Positions 1 through 11,771 are shown, counted from the stretch's first letter. The stretch: 64,000 nucleotides of DNA from Motacilla alba alba (GCF_015832195.1 NC_052017.1:107668929-107732928), one strand, 5' to 3'. Program-made: numbers and translations. Notes: generated by a model from the sequence alone, not told the origin.

Positions 1-1277
1 TATCTTCTTTATCGTATCTACATAGGCATTAATACCTTTAAATAAATTAATTTGTGTAGCCAAAGCAGCTATCTACTTTCACCTGGTGCTACTTCACAGG
101 CTGCTTAAATCAATTATTCAGTTAGAAAATGAAAGTAGAAGATATTTCAGCCAAAGATTTGAGACCTCACCTTACAGATTTTATTCTCTCTTTCATACAA
201 ACAACTAATTAAACATACAACTAATCTCACCAAAACAGCTATTTATCCTCCCATCATTTGAGTCCTGCAAGGTTGATGAGTTTTGGCAGCATTTGCTTCT
301 TAATGGTTTATAGAGCTTCACTATGAATAATTTTAGCTGAGGCACAGATAAAAATCACTTTAAGAACCATGGGGAAATACTAGAAAATTACTCTTGACAG
401 AGCAGAGTGTGTTTGGGATTTTTTGAGCTGTTTTTTTTTTTGTTTGTTTGTTTGGTTGGTTGGTTGGTTGCTTTGTTTTGCTTTTTCAAAATAAAATAAT
501 GAATGGTCAATTGCAAATTACATCTGAAATTAATTTTAAATCAGTGAAATGCAAAATTCAAATTAAAAAAAGAAAAGAAATGAAATGTAGGAATACGTGG
601 ATCATAAAGATAAACAAAGATTTTCTTACAAGTAAATTATACCATGTTTTCTAGTTACCAGTTCTTTCTTATTTTCTCTCTGTGGATCAGGAATTTCCCT
701 TAAGCAGTACAGCATGTTCCTTAAAAGGGATATTTTTTTCTTGCATCATCTCTAATGGTTAAAGTTGTGCAAGACAATGGCAACTACAGACAATGTTTAT
801 CTGTAAAATGAGCAGTGGGTAGACCCTGAAACTTGCTTACCAACCCCGTTCCATCTTTTGAACACACCAGTCTATCTTTTTTAAGGATATTTAAAGGAAT
901 TTCAAATAAAGTGAAAGGCAGTCTATGACAAGGCAAGACAGGTGTCTGTGAGCAGTTCATATGGACTCTGCTAAATTTCCATGAATTCAAGAATGGGAGG
1001 GATTGAATACAAAAATCACACAAATTGTTTGGAAAAATGGCTATCAGCTGTGACATTTTATACCAACCACTGCATTAAGGAATTCTGTTGGACTGGTAAA
1101 AATGATCCTGTGAAAAGTCAACATTAGAATCTTTGTTTGGCTGATATCAGGTACAATCCTATCCTGATAGTCTGCTAGCAAACAGACTTGGCGTCCTAGA
1201 AAATATTTTAATATTTTCTGATGATAGGGTGTACAAATGGGGAGGGGGAAAAATGTTTGAGTGTAATTTATTTTTTA
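1..1277. other. Unique AT-rich non-coding stretch
   Basis: I see no gene here. Open frames of 68 codons (448-654, plus) and 90 codons (784-1056, minus) have no recognisable domain, and the first one starts inside a T/G simple repeat. A donor-like site on the minus strand near 838 has no convincing acceptor partner. The only structured item is the simple repeat at 431-480. Confidence 0.7.
431..480. repeat. T-run followed by (TTTG)n/(TTGG)n simple repeat
   Basis: An 11-T run passes into four TTTG-like units, then four TTGG units, and ends in TTTG-like sequence. Seen directly. It is one of several G/T-rich (or A/C-rich on the other strand) tracts in this window. Confidence 0.9.
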
Positions 1278-1352
1278 ATTTCTCTTTAAAAAATGAGAAA
1301 TTTTTTAAATTTCTCATTTAAAAATGAGAAATTTCTCATTTAAAAATGAGAA
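1278..1352. repeat. Three copies of a 22-bp self-complementary unit
   Basis: Copies lie at 1278-1299, 1309-1330 and 1331-1352. The last two are identical and directly adjacent. Each copy contains TTCTCATTT, a short A spacer and AAATGAGAA, so each can fold into its own 9-bp hairpin, and neighbouring copies can pair with each other. Copy 1 has lost the A in its left arm (TTCTCTTT) and is separated from copy 2 by 9 bases. Origin unknown; replication slippage on a palindrome is the simplest explanation. Confidence 0.85.
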
Positions 1353-3490
1353 CCTCACCAATTCCCCCAAGACAGCTAAAAACCAATGAGCCAGGGACTC
1401 CACAGACCATCGGCAAGTGCCTGTCATTACTCAGAACTTCAGAAAAAGGAGGGTGATTAATCCATTTAAATTTACTGTACAGGAAATATCAGAGGTGGCA
1501 GATGCTTTCCTCAATCGTGATTTACATAGAAAAGAAAATTAAAACCCTCACTGTAACAATTAACTGACTGCTTCACTAGATCCACTGTCACCTCTGGGTT
1601 TTTTACTTGTGGAGAATGTAACTATAAATGCTTCCAGCTTTCCTGACATAAAGATGTGAGGGGCTGGGGGGCTTGTTTTGGTTTTTCCTTGTTGTTGTTG
1701 GTTTTTTGTTCTGCTTTTGATTTTTGAGTTTTTTCTATTATCAAAGACATTCTATTCCTTGTTTTGGGTTACAATTTTTGGGGTGGGGAACCACTGGGGA
1801 ATGCTGCTTTAGAAAATGACTAATCTGCAGTCATTAGAACACTTCACACTGCAGCAAAACTGTCAGTATCTCTTCATTAGCTTCAAGATAAGGAATTTTA
1901 TATAAGTAGATCTAAACCTCAGCTGTAACATCCTCCTCAGGGTATATTAACAGTGCAGGATTTCACAATATTTCAGGACTAATTTCCTGCTTATTCAGAT
2001 ACTTTTTCATCACAGAGAATTTATACAGCTACAGACATCTGTCTTTGTAACATTCAGCATTTTAATATGGGTCTTGAGGACATTAGGTGATTGAAACTGT
2101 AGCTAGTAGATTCTTCCCATAATTTTGGAATGATCAAAAGAGAATCTTTCATGGCTTTGGAAGTTTATTGTCTTAATTAGTTTTTATTCTGTAAATTATA
2201 CTCTTCTGGGTTTTTTGGAGAGGGGTTTTGTGAGGTTTTTTTGTTGTCTTGGTTTAGTTACGAATTTTTGTTGGTTGGTTGGTTGGTTGGTTGGTTTTGT
2301 CGTGGTTGGATTTTTTTCTCTTAGAACTATGGGTTGTATATTATGCCTTCAAAATATGTAGTGAGCGTTTGAGGAAGAAGACCCATTACATAAAATTATA
2401 TGTATTTATAATGCTGAACTTCAAGGAATTTATCTTGTGCCACTATAAACCTCACAAAACCACACATTAATGGCACTCGTTAGCAAATGACCAGGCTAGG
2501 CTGTATTTAGGTAAAAACATATTTTGCCTGAACTTTTCTCTATGCTCTCATAATCTGTACAACTTTAGCAAGGAATAAAACCAAAGGGTTTCTCAACATT
2601 ACCAGTATGTGTTTTTCATGAACAATCACTGTATTCTTAAGCCAGGGGAGTCTCAAATTTCCATAGTGTGAACTATGGATATTTTATGGGAAATAAACAC
2701 TTTTATTCAAAAGAAAAATGGCTTTCCTCAGAGGAGGCAAAAAGAACTTTGCACCCAACTTTTCTATATGCAGGCACATCAGCAGGTAGCAGGAATTCAG
2801 GAGGCAAAAACACTGTGTGCAGCTGAGCATATCTCTGAGAGGAACAGCCTGATTTATGTAGAAGAATGGAGTGACTAACACCTCCACCAGAGCAAAGAGA
2901 AATCCAGGAAGGTCTCTGACCTCCAAGCCACAGCTCTTTTTTTGATCTGCTGAGGTATTGTTCCCTTGAATTCCTGCTGTTCAGAGCAACTAGCCAAGCC
3001 ACAATCCAACTCACATCCTTACTGACAAGTGTGCAGGTCTCTTCCTGTCATCTAAGAGTGGTAATAAGTTCACCCACAAAAAAACTAATCCAATATGTTG
3101 TGAATATTATGTACTTATGCAGTTATATTTGGATTTTATATTACTATTCAATCTGGTTTATAATGTGTGTTATCTTCCTTCCTTTTTATGTATAAGGAAG
3201 CCTATGAGTCCTCCAGATTACATTGTCACCAAAGAGGGTATTTTTTTTTTCTGAATAACAACGGATTGCTCTCCAAAAAGCATCTAGATATTTCAACTTC
3301 TTTGTTGAACCATAAGAATTGTTTTCAAATTATGTCCACAATTACTGGAATTATTCTTAATTTCTTAATTTTAACACTCTTTAAATGCAACACTTTTTAA
3401 GCACGAATAGTGACACTGAGGCTTACTCTACTCATCAGTTTAGCTGAGATTTAAAAGGATATGGAGCTCTTTTGTGAAGAAGTGTGTTAG
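1353..3490. other. Unique non-coding stretch with T/G-rich patches
   Basis: No gene is supported. T/G-rich low-complexity sequence occurs at about 1660-1790 and 2205-2300. Around 2690-3020 the base composition is less AT-rich and short overlapping open frames occur on both strands (67, 80 and 103 codons), but none shows a domain, splice pair or known family signature. It could be an old unrecognised repeat. Confidence 0.6.
2269..2296. repeat. (GGTT)n microsatellite
   Basis: About seven uninterrupted GGTT units. Seen directly. It accounts for the start of a 63-codon open frame at 2279-2470, which I do not regard as a gene. Confidence 0.92.
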
Positions 3491-3556
3491 GTGTTGGGCT
3501 TGGATGATCCTTCTGGGTCCTTTTCAACTCAGGATATTCTATGATATTCCATGAAG
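3491..3556 (+). mobile_element. CR1 LINE fragment, 3' tip
   Basis: The stretch reads like the last ~65 bases of an avian CR1 element in forward orientation: TTGGATGATCCTTCTGGGTCC, then TTTTCAACTCAGGATATTC and an ATTCTATGATATTCCATGA tail. CR1 copies are typically truncated at the 5' end, so short 3' tips are expected. There is no coding content. The element end near 3556 is set by the tail; the upstream border is a guess. Confidence 0.8.
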
Positions 3557-4797
3557 ACCATTAAAAGAGTGCCACCTAAAGCAGAGCTTGAAAGATAAGA
3601 CTACAGCAAATCTGTAGTGAGACAGAAGGTGAGGACAGGATCCATAAGAAGATTATAATAATTTTAACAAAGGTTATCTATGATGGTATTTTTTAACCTG
3701 ATCATTCTATGTCATTGTAAACACTAAAAATAGGTATCAGCGGTCCCCACTGACCTTTTTTATTGCCATTATCAGTTGGCCATTTCCAAATCCTGTGGGT
3801 CTCAAGATTGCAATTGAAAGACAAGAGGTTAATGGCTTTATGCACTAATTCAAGGAGTGTGCTCTATTTTTAAAAGTGCTAAGACTCCTTTGGCAGAAAC
3901 TGTCAAGTAGATAGTTTAGGCTACTATCACTGATGGAGTGGAAATGTCAAAGAGCAACTCATTAGAGTCAAAGAACAAATAGGTAGGGATACTCAGAGCT
4001 TCAAAAAGTGTGAAAGGTAAGAGACAGTAGATGAACTAGACATGACAAAAAAAAAAGAAGAATCAGTGAAAGAATGTAAGATAGTAATCAGTGAAAAGGA
4101 AGATGACCTTGAAAATAGCAAAGGGCAAAAAGATATTGTACACCATCTTGTTCTGCTCATGCTACTGTGACTAATTTAGATTCTGAAAGTCTTCAAATAG
4201 GATTCTATGCACACACATTTTCAGAATATTACAAATTTTTGGTGGCAGGACATTTAACTCTCATCTAGGCCCAATCCTGCTTAGATTAGAACTATATTCA
4301 GTACTAGATTGGGTCAGTTGTTTCTTTGTTTAGTTGAGTCTTGAAAAGACCTCTATGGACAATCTGTTTCTCTACTGTCCTAACTTTATAATGAGGAAGT
4401 TTTCCTAAGGTCAGTGTGCAGAACCCAAAACCTAACTTGTAACTGCTGCTTTTGTTTTATCACCAGACAGTAATGAAAATACCTTGATTCAGTTCAGCTC
4501 AGCTTTGGCTTTTTTATGTTCACACGCAAACATCTAAGTAATTATCTTGCAGTTCTAATTCATTGCCTGTCCTTGAACACACTTAATGGATGCTGTCTTT
4601 GAAATTTAGTTCTTTAGGATTTTTTTGCTTAGCCTCTTACCAAAATGTCTTATATTTTTGTAGAACAGGAGACTTTTTCCTGAATGCTAAAAATTACTGT
4701 TCTACTCTGTTTTTCTTTATGGTCCCCCAGGGAAACCTGGCCATCTATTTACTAAACTCCAAAATCTTAAAGTCTAGAGTCCTAACAGTTGCTTAAA

Positions 4798-4865
4798 CTC
4801 AGAATCACAGAATCTGGGTTACAGATTTTTCTGTCATTATCTGGTGCAGGCTGTCAAAGTGAACC
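4798..4865 (-). mobile_element. Possible degraded CR1 3' tip
   Basis: CAGAATCACAGAATCTGGGTT followed by a diverged TCATTATCTGGTGCAGGCTG resembles the reverse complement of an avian CR1 tail and its adjoining TTGGAC/GATGATC region. Only the first ~20 bases match well; the rest is weak. A chance match cannot be excluded. Confidence 0.35.
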
Positions 4866-5312
4866 ATAGGCTCTGTGGTGGAAAAATTGAACTCCCAGTT
4901 CTGTGTTTAAGTGACAGTAAATGAAAAATATGAAGTCTAAAGTCTGATGAACAGAACAAAATTTATGCATTTCTTTTTATCAAGGGCACTATACTTATTT
5001 ACAACTTTTAAAAAATTAATTGAAATATTTTTATTACTATGATGTATTGGGGCACAAAACTAGTATCTATGAAGTCCATGTTGATTGGCAGTAATAACGA
5101 TTCCTACTTTCTGGAAAAGGGAATTAATTGTTAAAATCTTAAAGCATTGAGTAGTGAATGAAAATAATACATTCACCTTCATGTGAAGCTTAATTATTGC
5201 TACTTTAACAGAGTTTACTTTTCATTGAACCATGTAATACCAGGGATGTTTATGAGAGTACCTGTCAGAAGTGATCCCAGCATGTGACTATTTGGAGACA
5301 TATATATAAATA

Positions 5313-5338
5313 TCTAGACCAGTATTTACTGGTCTAGA
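5313..5338. repeat. Perfect 11-bp inverted repeat with 4-base loop
   Basis: The left arm TCTAGACCAGT (5313-5323) and right arm ACTGGTCTAGA (5328-5338) are exact reverse complements around the loop ATTT. It would form a stable small hairpin in DNA or RNA. No run of Ts follows that would suggest a terminator, and intrinsic terminators would not apply in a bird nucleus. The arms are too short for a typical microRNA precursor. Confidence 0.9.
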
Positions 5339-5854
5339 CTTCTTATATCAGCTGAAACTCTAAATATTTTCATTTTGATCAAACATCTTTTGATACGTCA
5401 ATAGAGTTATTCTCCATCTTCCTCTGTTTAGTAATATCAAATATTTACACTTTTGTGAAAAAGAATAAACAGTCTTTTATGCCCATGGTCTTTTCAAAAA
5501 GTGTTTTGAATAATTTAAACTAGTTGTGCACTTACTGAAAAGTGCAAAGACTGAGGACAAGCTCCAAAAGGATATGGACACTATAAGTGAAATTTAGATT
5601 GGATGAGGGGCACAAAGTTACTCTAAAAAGAAAATTAATTTTTTTTTGCTTGGAACTTCTAATAATGAAATTTCTTCCAATAAACTTAGCATAGGCCAGA
5701 CACTAATACAGACATAGTTCTTGAGTCTGCATCATCCATCTTCTGCGTCTACTAGGGCAGGATTTTTTCCTTCTTACTCTAGTCCTGTTGTTCCTGCATT
5801 CATATCTGGACAGCATCCAAGCTCGAGTTCAAATCTAAATAGGACTCGTAGTCT

Positions 5855-5960
5855 ATAACTTAGTGGTTAGACTTTTTCCATTGGAATGGGAAGGTCTCTT
5901 GGGGTGACAAAATGAACCCATTTCTATTTTCTTGGGCAAATGTTCTAACCATTGTGTTAT
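5855..5960. mobile_element. Possible ancient inverted-repeat element (MITE-like)
   Basis: The ends are 17-bp inverted repeats matching at 14 positions: ATAACTTAGTGGTTAGA (5855-5871) and TCTAACCATTGTGTTAT (5944-5960). The inner flanks are also loosely complementary, so the whole ~106 bp can fold as an imperfect hairpin. The terminal AGTGGTTAGA/TCTAACCACT motif resembles an old palindromic repeat I associate with amniote genomes, but I cannot name the family with certainty. No coding capacity. The inverted arms are seen directly; mobility is inference. Confidence 0.4.
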
Positions 5961-7334
5961 TACACAGAAGGGAAGAAAGATAGCAGCGTCCTTTCAATGA
6001 AAGGAGTGCCGCCTATCCAGCCACTTATCATGTTCCTCAAGGCAAAGTGCCAGGGTGTTAATGCACAACGTCTGTAAAGCTGCCACACTAAAGGCAGCAC
6101 TGAGGAGATCCAGAGTCCAAGGAAAGGGTTCATCATGTTTGTCCTGAGAGTCCCAGTCGTGGGAATGAACATCTGGTTTGTGACTGTCCCAACTAATTTG
6201 GTGCTGGATTTGGAATAAATTGTTTCACAGCATCTCAGTGCTGTCCTTAAACTGGTGCTAAGTGAATGCTTCAGTGAATTACTATCTGATGGAGAGATAC
6301 TGAAAGACTCTAAGAATTTTGTAAGCATCCTTAAGCATGTTACAAACTTGTTCTAATGTTTGGAATTCAAAATATTACTTTCTAAATTTAGAGTCATTCT
6401 ATCGAAGAGCCAAGGGAGTTGTTTTGTTTATAATAAGCCACAGGAATTCTCTCAGAGCAATTGCATTGAATGTTGCAAATGTACATAAGGAACATTAGGC
6501 TTTATGCAGCATAGTAAAAATCCTTATAAATGTTGAGAGAAATTACCAGAGGAGATTAGTGAGTATTGCAAATTAATCACTTGACATTTAAGTTTTAAAA
6601 AAATTGAATCTGCCTTTGAACTATACTCTTATAAAAAGCCACTTCAAATATGAAAATATTCTAGTATTTTTTAAGTTAAGTTTTAACACATCTGAAATAT
6701 TCTAAATTAAGGGCTGCAGTAAGGCCACTCTTAAGTTTTCTGGCATCAATTACATTTATGTGCATTTCAAAGTCCACTTGTGAAGAAGTTTAAAGAGGAC
6801 TTAATGTAAATGAGAATTCAGTCATAATCTTTTGGGATGAATTGAACTGTTCATTTATAAATGAGAATAATTAACAGAAACACACCTTTTCCTTATTCAT
6901 GTCAATCCTTTCATTCTAAAATATGGATCAGCTCCAGTTAATTTTACTTATTTAAATAAGTCTTTCCACGTGAGCATCCCCTTCAAATTTGGGTTTTTAT
7001 AGAATTATTTTCTAAAGCAATACAGACCAATTTCCATTTTGTCATTTAATTCTATCAATAATCTATGAGCACAGTGGTGTCTTCGATTTCAGAGAGCACT
7101 TGTCTTTGAAATCTGAAAGAAAAATAGAGCTCCTGTGCAGTCAGGACTACAATGTTTGCCTAAAGCCTTTCGAATAATTTGGAACTCCTCCAGTAATTCT
7201 CAAGGCCTTCCTAGAATACCACTTGGATATGAAAAAACAGTTTTATTTTCACTGCTTGCACTGATTTTGATGAAATGATTTTCACTGATTTTAAGGAGAA
7301 AAAGGATTGTAAGTGCCTGTCTTCTTTTCCTCAG

Positions 7335-7363
7335 GTTGCTTTACAGACAATGCAGAAAGACAG
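7335..7363 (+). other. Candidate 29-nt exon (splice-site pair only)
   Basis: The segment is bounded by a strong acceptor (pyrimidine-rich CTGTCTTCTTTTCCTCAG ending at 7334) and a strong donor (ACAG followed by GTAAGGT at 7364). The 29 bases contain no TAA, TAG or TGA in at least one frame, but the length is not a multiple of three and is too short to judge coding. CTGAT-like branch-point candidates lie upstream around 7261-7290. It could belong to a long non-coding RNA, be a microexon of an unseen gene, or be a chance splice pair. No product is suggested. Confidence 0.2.
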
Positions 7364-8085
7364 GTAAGGTGACTGATGTTAAAGGACTTTATGTTGGAAG
7401 TGCATTTCTGTGTTCATTGATTACTTGAACTCTTTAAATACAAGAAAACCATCACTTCCTCTGATATCTGAGCATTCTTCTGAGTGTCAGGGTCAAACTT
7501 CTGTAATTATTTATTCAAGTATATTCAAGGTACAAAGTCATCTGTCCTGAAATAAAAGTACATTCTTAATGTGTTAACTATGAAGTAGTACAATAAATAA
7601 ATTAGGTGGTAGATAGACGAAATATAGCTCATATTGGTATGGCTAAAGACTGAACAGAATGGAAAATTGGCATTAGAGATTGAAATATTATTTATGTCAT
7701 AGCATAAAATATACTTTTTCCTATTTAGAGATTAGCATGAAGTAGAAAATATGTTATTGTGATGAGTATACTGGGTGTCCAGTAAAAAAAGTTTGGAAAT
7801 GCCCTAATCAAGCAAGCCTTGTCAGAAGTTTAGTACAAGAGGGACAATCTTACAAAAAGAAAAAATGAGTCCCATGAGAAGACTGAATTTTGAGAAATAA
7901 GACTCAGAAGCAAATTCTTTGTGGCATAAGCTAATGTAAGACTCATACTACCATTCAAAAAATTATATTAGCAAGAAGGCCTGGTAGAAAAAGCAACAGC
8001 CAAAATCATAAAGCCGGTGAAGTTAAAGAGATTGGGTAGATAGGTCAGGTATATTTTATCTCTCCTAAATAGATTGTCAGAGACA

Positions 8086-8170
8086 GTAAAAAACTAAACA
8101 AAACAACAAAACTCAAAAAGCCACCAAAAAACAAAACCAAACCAAACAAAACAAAACACAAAAAAATACC
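8086..8170. repeat. A/C-rich low-complexity tract
   Basis: Imperfect AAAC, AAAAC and CCAAA units, with almost no T on this strand. Seen directly. Similar in style to the tracts at 21686-21857, 53329-53411 and 60988-61045. Confidence 0.9.
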
Positions 8171-8774
8171 CTACCACCAAAACCCAACTTTATCATCTTC
8201 TTTGCCAATGCCTTGTCATAATACTTTTAGGAGAAAACAGAAAACAAGGATGAAAAGCTTTCCTTTTTTTTTCTATGACCTTCTGTCTGACATAATCTGA
8301 TTGTCGTATAATAGGATTTGGTAAATCAAATAGATCCATTGCTCAAAAGAAACTCACCATGGTATGTCTATTCAAGTAAACAAAATGGCATAGCTCTAGC
8401 AAGACAAAAAGGCAGAATAAGTGAAAATTCATGTCATACCACTTCTGAAGCCAGTATTGGTTGATTCTGTTTTTCTTGGAATACAGACAAGAACTAACAT
8501 ATCTGTAAATATCAAGTTTTATATCCTCAGTATAAGCCTTTGTAAAACTTCAGTTGGGTGGATTTTTCCCCCAAAGGCAATACATGGGACTTTTGCATGT
8601 ACATAGAGCAATCTTTTTCTTTCTATTACTAAACATAAGCAATTCATGGAATACTTAATTACCATGCACAGAGATCAGAGGAATGCCTTCAAGATGGATA
8701 GGGTGTGAAACATTAGTTATGGGAGGAGAAACTAAGAACTGGGCCTTGTCCAGCAAGGTGGCTTTAAATGCACC

Positions 8775-9100
8775 CTTACAGCAGCATTCCCTGTATCTAT
8801 GAGGAGAAGGAGCCAGTCTCTTCACAGAACTACATTGTTGGAAGACAAAAGCTAAAACTCATGTATTGCAAGAAGAGAGTTTCAGACATGGGATCAGGAG
8901 AAACTTTTTCACCAAGGAACAGTAATGTAGTGTCACAGGAAGCCCAGGGAGGCTGTGGAGTCTCCATTCTTGGATATTTTCACATTAGGCAAAGCCCTGG
9001 TTTCAACTCCATAATAGCCTCACTTGATGTTATAGCTGATCTTGCTTTGAACCAGGAGAAGAGATGCTGGTGTCCCTTCCAAGTTGAATTATCATATAAA
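8775..9100 (+). mobile_element. CR1 LINE fragment, 3' untranslated region
   Basis: The stretch follows the conserved avian CR1 3' region in forward order: GGAGCCAGTCTCTTCACAG, a diverged AGGACAAAAG/AAACT segment, GAGAAACTTTTTCACCAAGG, CCCAGGGAGGCTGTGGAGTC, TCCATTCTTGGATATTTTCA, GATCTTGCTTTGA and GGTGTCCCTTCCAA. It is a 5'-truncated, well-diverged copy. A 122-codon frame across it (8768-9136) is therefore a by-product of the repeat, not a gene. The CR1 tail itself is not preserved after about 9100; the upstream border is uncertain. Confidence 0.82.
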
Positions 9101-9394
9101 AGTTCAGCAAGCTACATGTATTATAAATCAACATAAAAATCTATGATAAAACCTGACTGTAGAATACTGAACAGTAAAATCATTCATCCCCATACAGCAT
9201 ATAGCATTCACATTTAATGGAATACAGTATTACCAGCTTAACAAAATATTATCCCACATTCTTTCTCCTCTATAAATTTAGAGCTTTGTTTCTACTCTTC
9301 ATGTGCCTACTGTGACAGTAAAAGAAATTTGGAGGTTTGTGTTCTGATCTGCCTTTACAAATTGACACAAACTCTACTGCCTGTACCTCGTGAA

Positions 9395-9410
9395 GGGCAT
9401 TGCAATGCCC
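9395..9410. repeat. Perfect 16-bp palindrome
   Basis: GGGCATTGCAATGCCC equals its own reverse complement. The centre ATTGCAAT resembles a C/EBP-type half-site pair, but nothing else here argues for a regulatory element. Confidence 0.9.
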
Positions 9411-11721
9411 AGTTGTAGTATTAATGCTTGCCTGTGTTTATTGGCTCTGAAAAAAATTACATTCTAATGGAAGCATGGCTCAGAGAGTTCTTCAAATTAT
9501 GAACAGCTAAGTGCACAAACCACTAGTCCCATTTTACTTTTTTTTGGTCTTTTTTTCTTTCCTGTTCAAGCCACAAATTGTGTCTTTAAGAAAAGTTGCA
9601 TATCTAATGAATTCATTTGGAACTCGTACATAAAATAGCTCCAGAGAAAACTGCAATATTTTACCTGAAATTACCAACTAAACCCAAATATTTGTGTACA
9701 CATAAGACTTTATGTGCAGTCATAACTCTATTTATTGCTTGTATACATAGATATCTATTAAATAGAAAATTCCTATATTACCACATTGAATCATTTGACA
9801 GATGATTTTTGACTATGTATCCTCATTCCCTTGAAACAGAAAACAGAACTTCTATACTTTTACTAATTATTAATATTCAGTTTAGCCAATGAGAAAAACT
9901 GTTGTGTATAATTCCAACATTCAACTTCACCAAAACGAAATTCTTCTTCAGAATCATTGCAGTTTACTATATAGGAAGTGAGTTTACCAAATCAGTTTCT
10001 ATACCTCTCTTTTCATAACTCCTTTACGCAACTCAATGGTTGGTTTATTTCAAAGGCAATACCTTTCAGCAAACTAAGATAGTTGTTATATTTAAAACAG
10101 GAAATCACACAAAAATTTGTTTTTCTCTTCTCTAAAATATGAAAATTCCTGTCTCAATAATGTGTCTACAACTGACCAAGTGGAAACAATTTAGTTCTAT
10201 GTCTAACTTTAGATCTAAAAAGTACTTTATTAAACTGGATATGAAATCCCTGCTGTGCTTGGGAAGATTTATCTATTTCAGAAATTGAGTTTCATTGCTC
10301 ATTTGTTATCTCTTTTGTATCTCATGAGGATGGACTTTAAGACTATGACATAATTAAGAAGAAAAAATATGTTTAGCTTTTATGAGTTTTGTGCAGGGGT
10401 CCCAAGTTTACAAAAATTCTTGGCTTTATAAATTGATGCAAATAAAAGAAAACTTTCAATTAAAAAAATGAAAAACTCTCTCTAGAATTTCTAATTTTTT
10501 TTTGTTATTATAGCAGTATATTCAGACTCATGATGCTTTGCAATTGCAAAATTCTCTTGTCACTTTTTTGATGACCTGCATAAGTAATTCAAGCTTTCCT
10601 ACTCAAGAACAAAGCAATATTCCTGGATTACTATTCTAGAAATTTCCACTGAAATTAGGCAGACTTCTTTGATATCCAGGTTGGGCCCACTATGGTGTTT
10701 AAAAAGACCAGATTATTCAGTACTTTTGCTGTGTGCAAGTATAACTCCGGGATTTCTTTAGAGTAATTTTGAATGACAGGAGAATGGAATAGAAAACCAT
10801 GTGCAGATGCAGTTTCTGAGATTGAAATGCATCATTTTTTATAGGCTGCATCAAAAGAGAAATTTAAGGGTGAGTGAATATCTTAGCTTCAATAGAAATA
10901 TTGTAAACACTGTGATTACAGTCCTTTTGGAATTCTGTTTTCATTCTACAAAAAAACTTTTAAAAACCAAAATTTAAATTAATTTAAATGGAAGGTTGTA
11001 TAATGAAAACATTTTAATGACAGTGAATCTAGTATGCACAGCCATGATAAAAAATGTTTTTACTCTGATGTTATGAAGAGTCTTCCTGCTCTTCCCCTGC
11101 TCTGCTATAAAAAGGAACAAACAACAACTTGAAAAACGTAGGCAGGGACAGAGTATAAAAATTTAGGTGAACAACAATCAACAAACAGTTGACCAGTTTG
11201 GATTGCCTCTTAGAAACCTTTGCCTCTGCTGTTTCACCCAATGCCTGCTGAAAAAGCAAGCTGCTAAAGTCTTCTGCAGAACCGTTATCATCTGTTCATT
11301 TTATTTCCATTGCCAATTATCCTTAATTATTGGAAACTTTTTCCAACGGATAATGACTGCTGAAATGCATGCTCATTAAATTGACTCTAGCTCAAGAAAT
11401 AGATTTTGATAAGCTGTGTTATGTTATAGACCTGATATTCAAGAACTCCATTTTCAGTTAACTTCAAGTCCATCTTTGCACAACATTTTCAAAGTTCTAT
11501 TTATTAATTTGTTTATTAATTTATTTACTTTCAGGAGAAAGAGGAGAAAAAAACAAAAGGCCAGATTTCTTTCAGTTGTTTAAAACTGGCATAATTAGTA
11601 TAAACAGATAGCCACTATGTGAATTTCTAGTAGCTAAGGAATAACTATGGACCAACATTTTTCTGAGGGATGGGTGATGTCACTTGAGCAAAGACAATAA
11701 GAGGCTGAAATTCATTTTGGA

Positions 11722-11771
11722 ATGGAAAAACAGAACGAAATTTCCCATGGAAAAACAGAAAGAAATTTCCT
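11722..11771. repeat. Tandem duplication of a 25-bp unit
   Basis: Two adjacent copies begin ATGGAAAAACAGAA and end GAAATTTCC, at 11722-11746 and 11747-11771. They differ at the C/A after CAGAA and at the last base. Near identity implies a recent local duplication. Confidence 0.9.

Larger units (their letters stand above)
3557..5854. other. Unique AT-rich non-coding stretch
   Basis: Apart from the possible CR1 tip at about 4.8 kb and the hairpin at 5313-5338 I see no feature. The 68-codon plus-strand frame at 4590-4796 is hydrophobic and AT-rich in composition, typical of chance frames in such DNA, and has no recognisable motif. Confidence 0.65.
5961..8774. other. Unique AT-rich non-coding stretch
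   Basis: No gene is supported. It contains the exon-like segment at 7335-7363 and the A/C-rich tract at 8086-8170. A 122-codon minus-strand open frame (5960-6328) starts in somewhat richer sequence but matches no family I know. A 61-codon plus-strand frame at 8421-8606 also has no recognisable content. Confidence 0.6.

Noticed and set aside
5960..6328. 122-codon minus-strand open frame
   Set aside because: Longest mixed-composition frame in its region, but no family, domain, signal or splice context that I recognise. Chance frames of this length are expected in 64 kb.
8768..9136. 122-codon plus-strand open frame
   Set aside because: It lies across a CR1 3' untranslated region, which does not encode protein.
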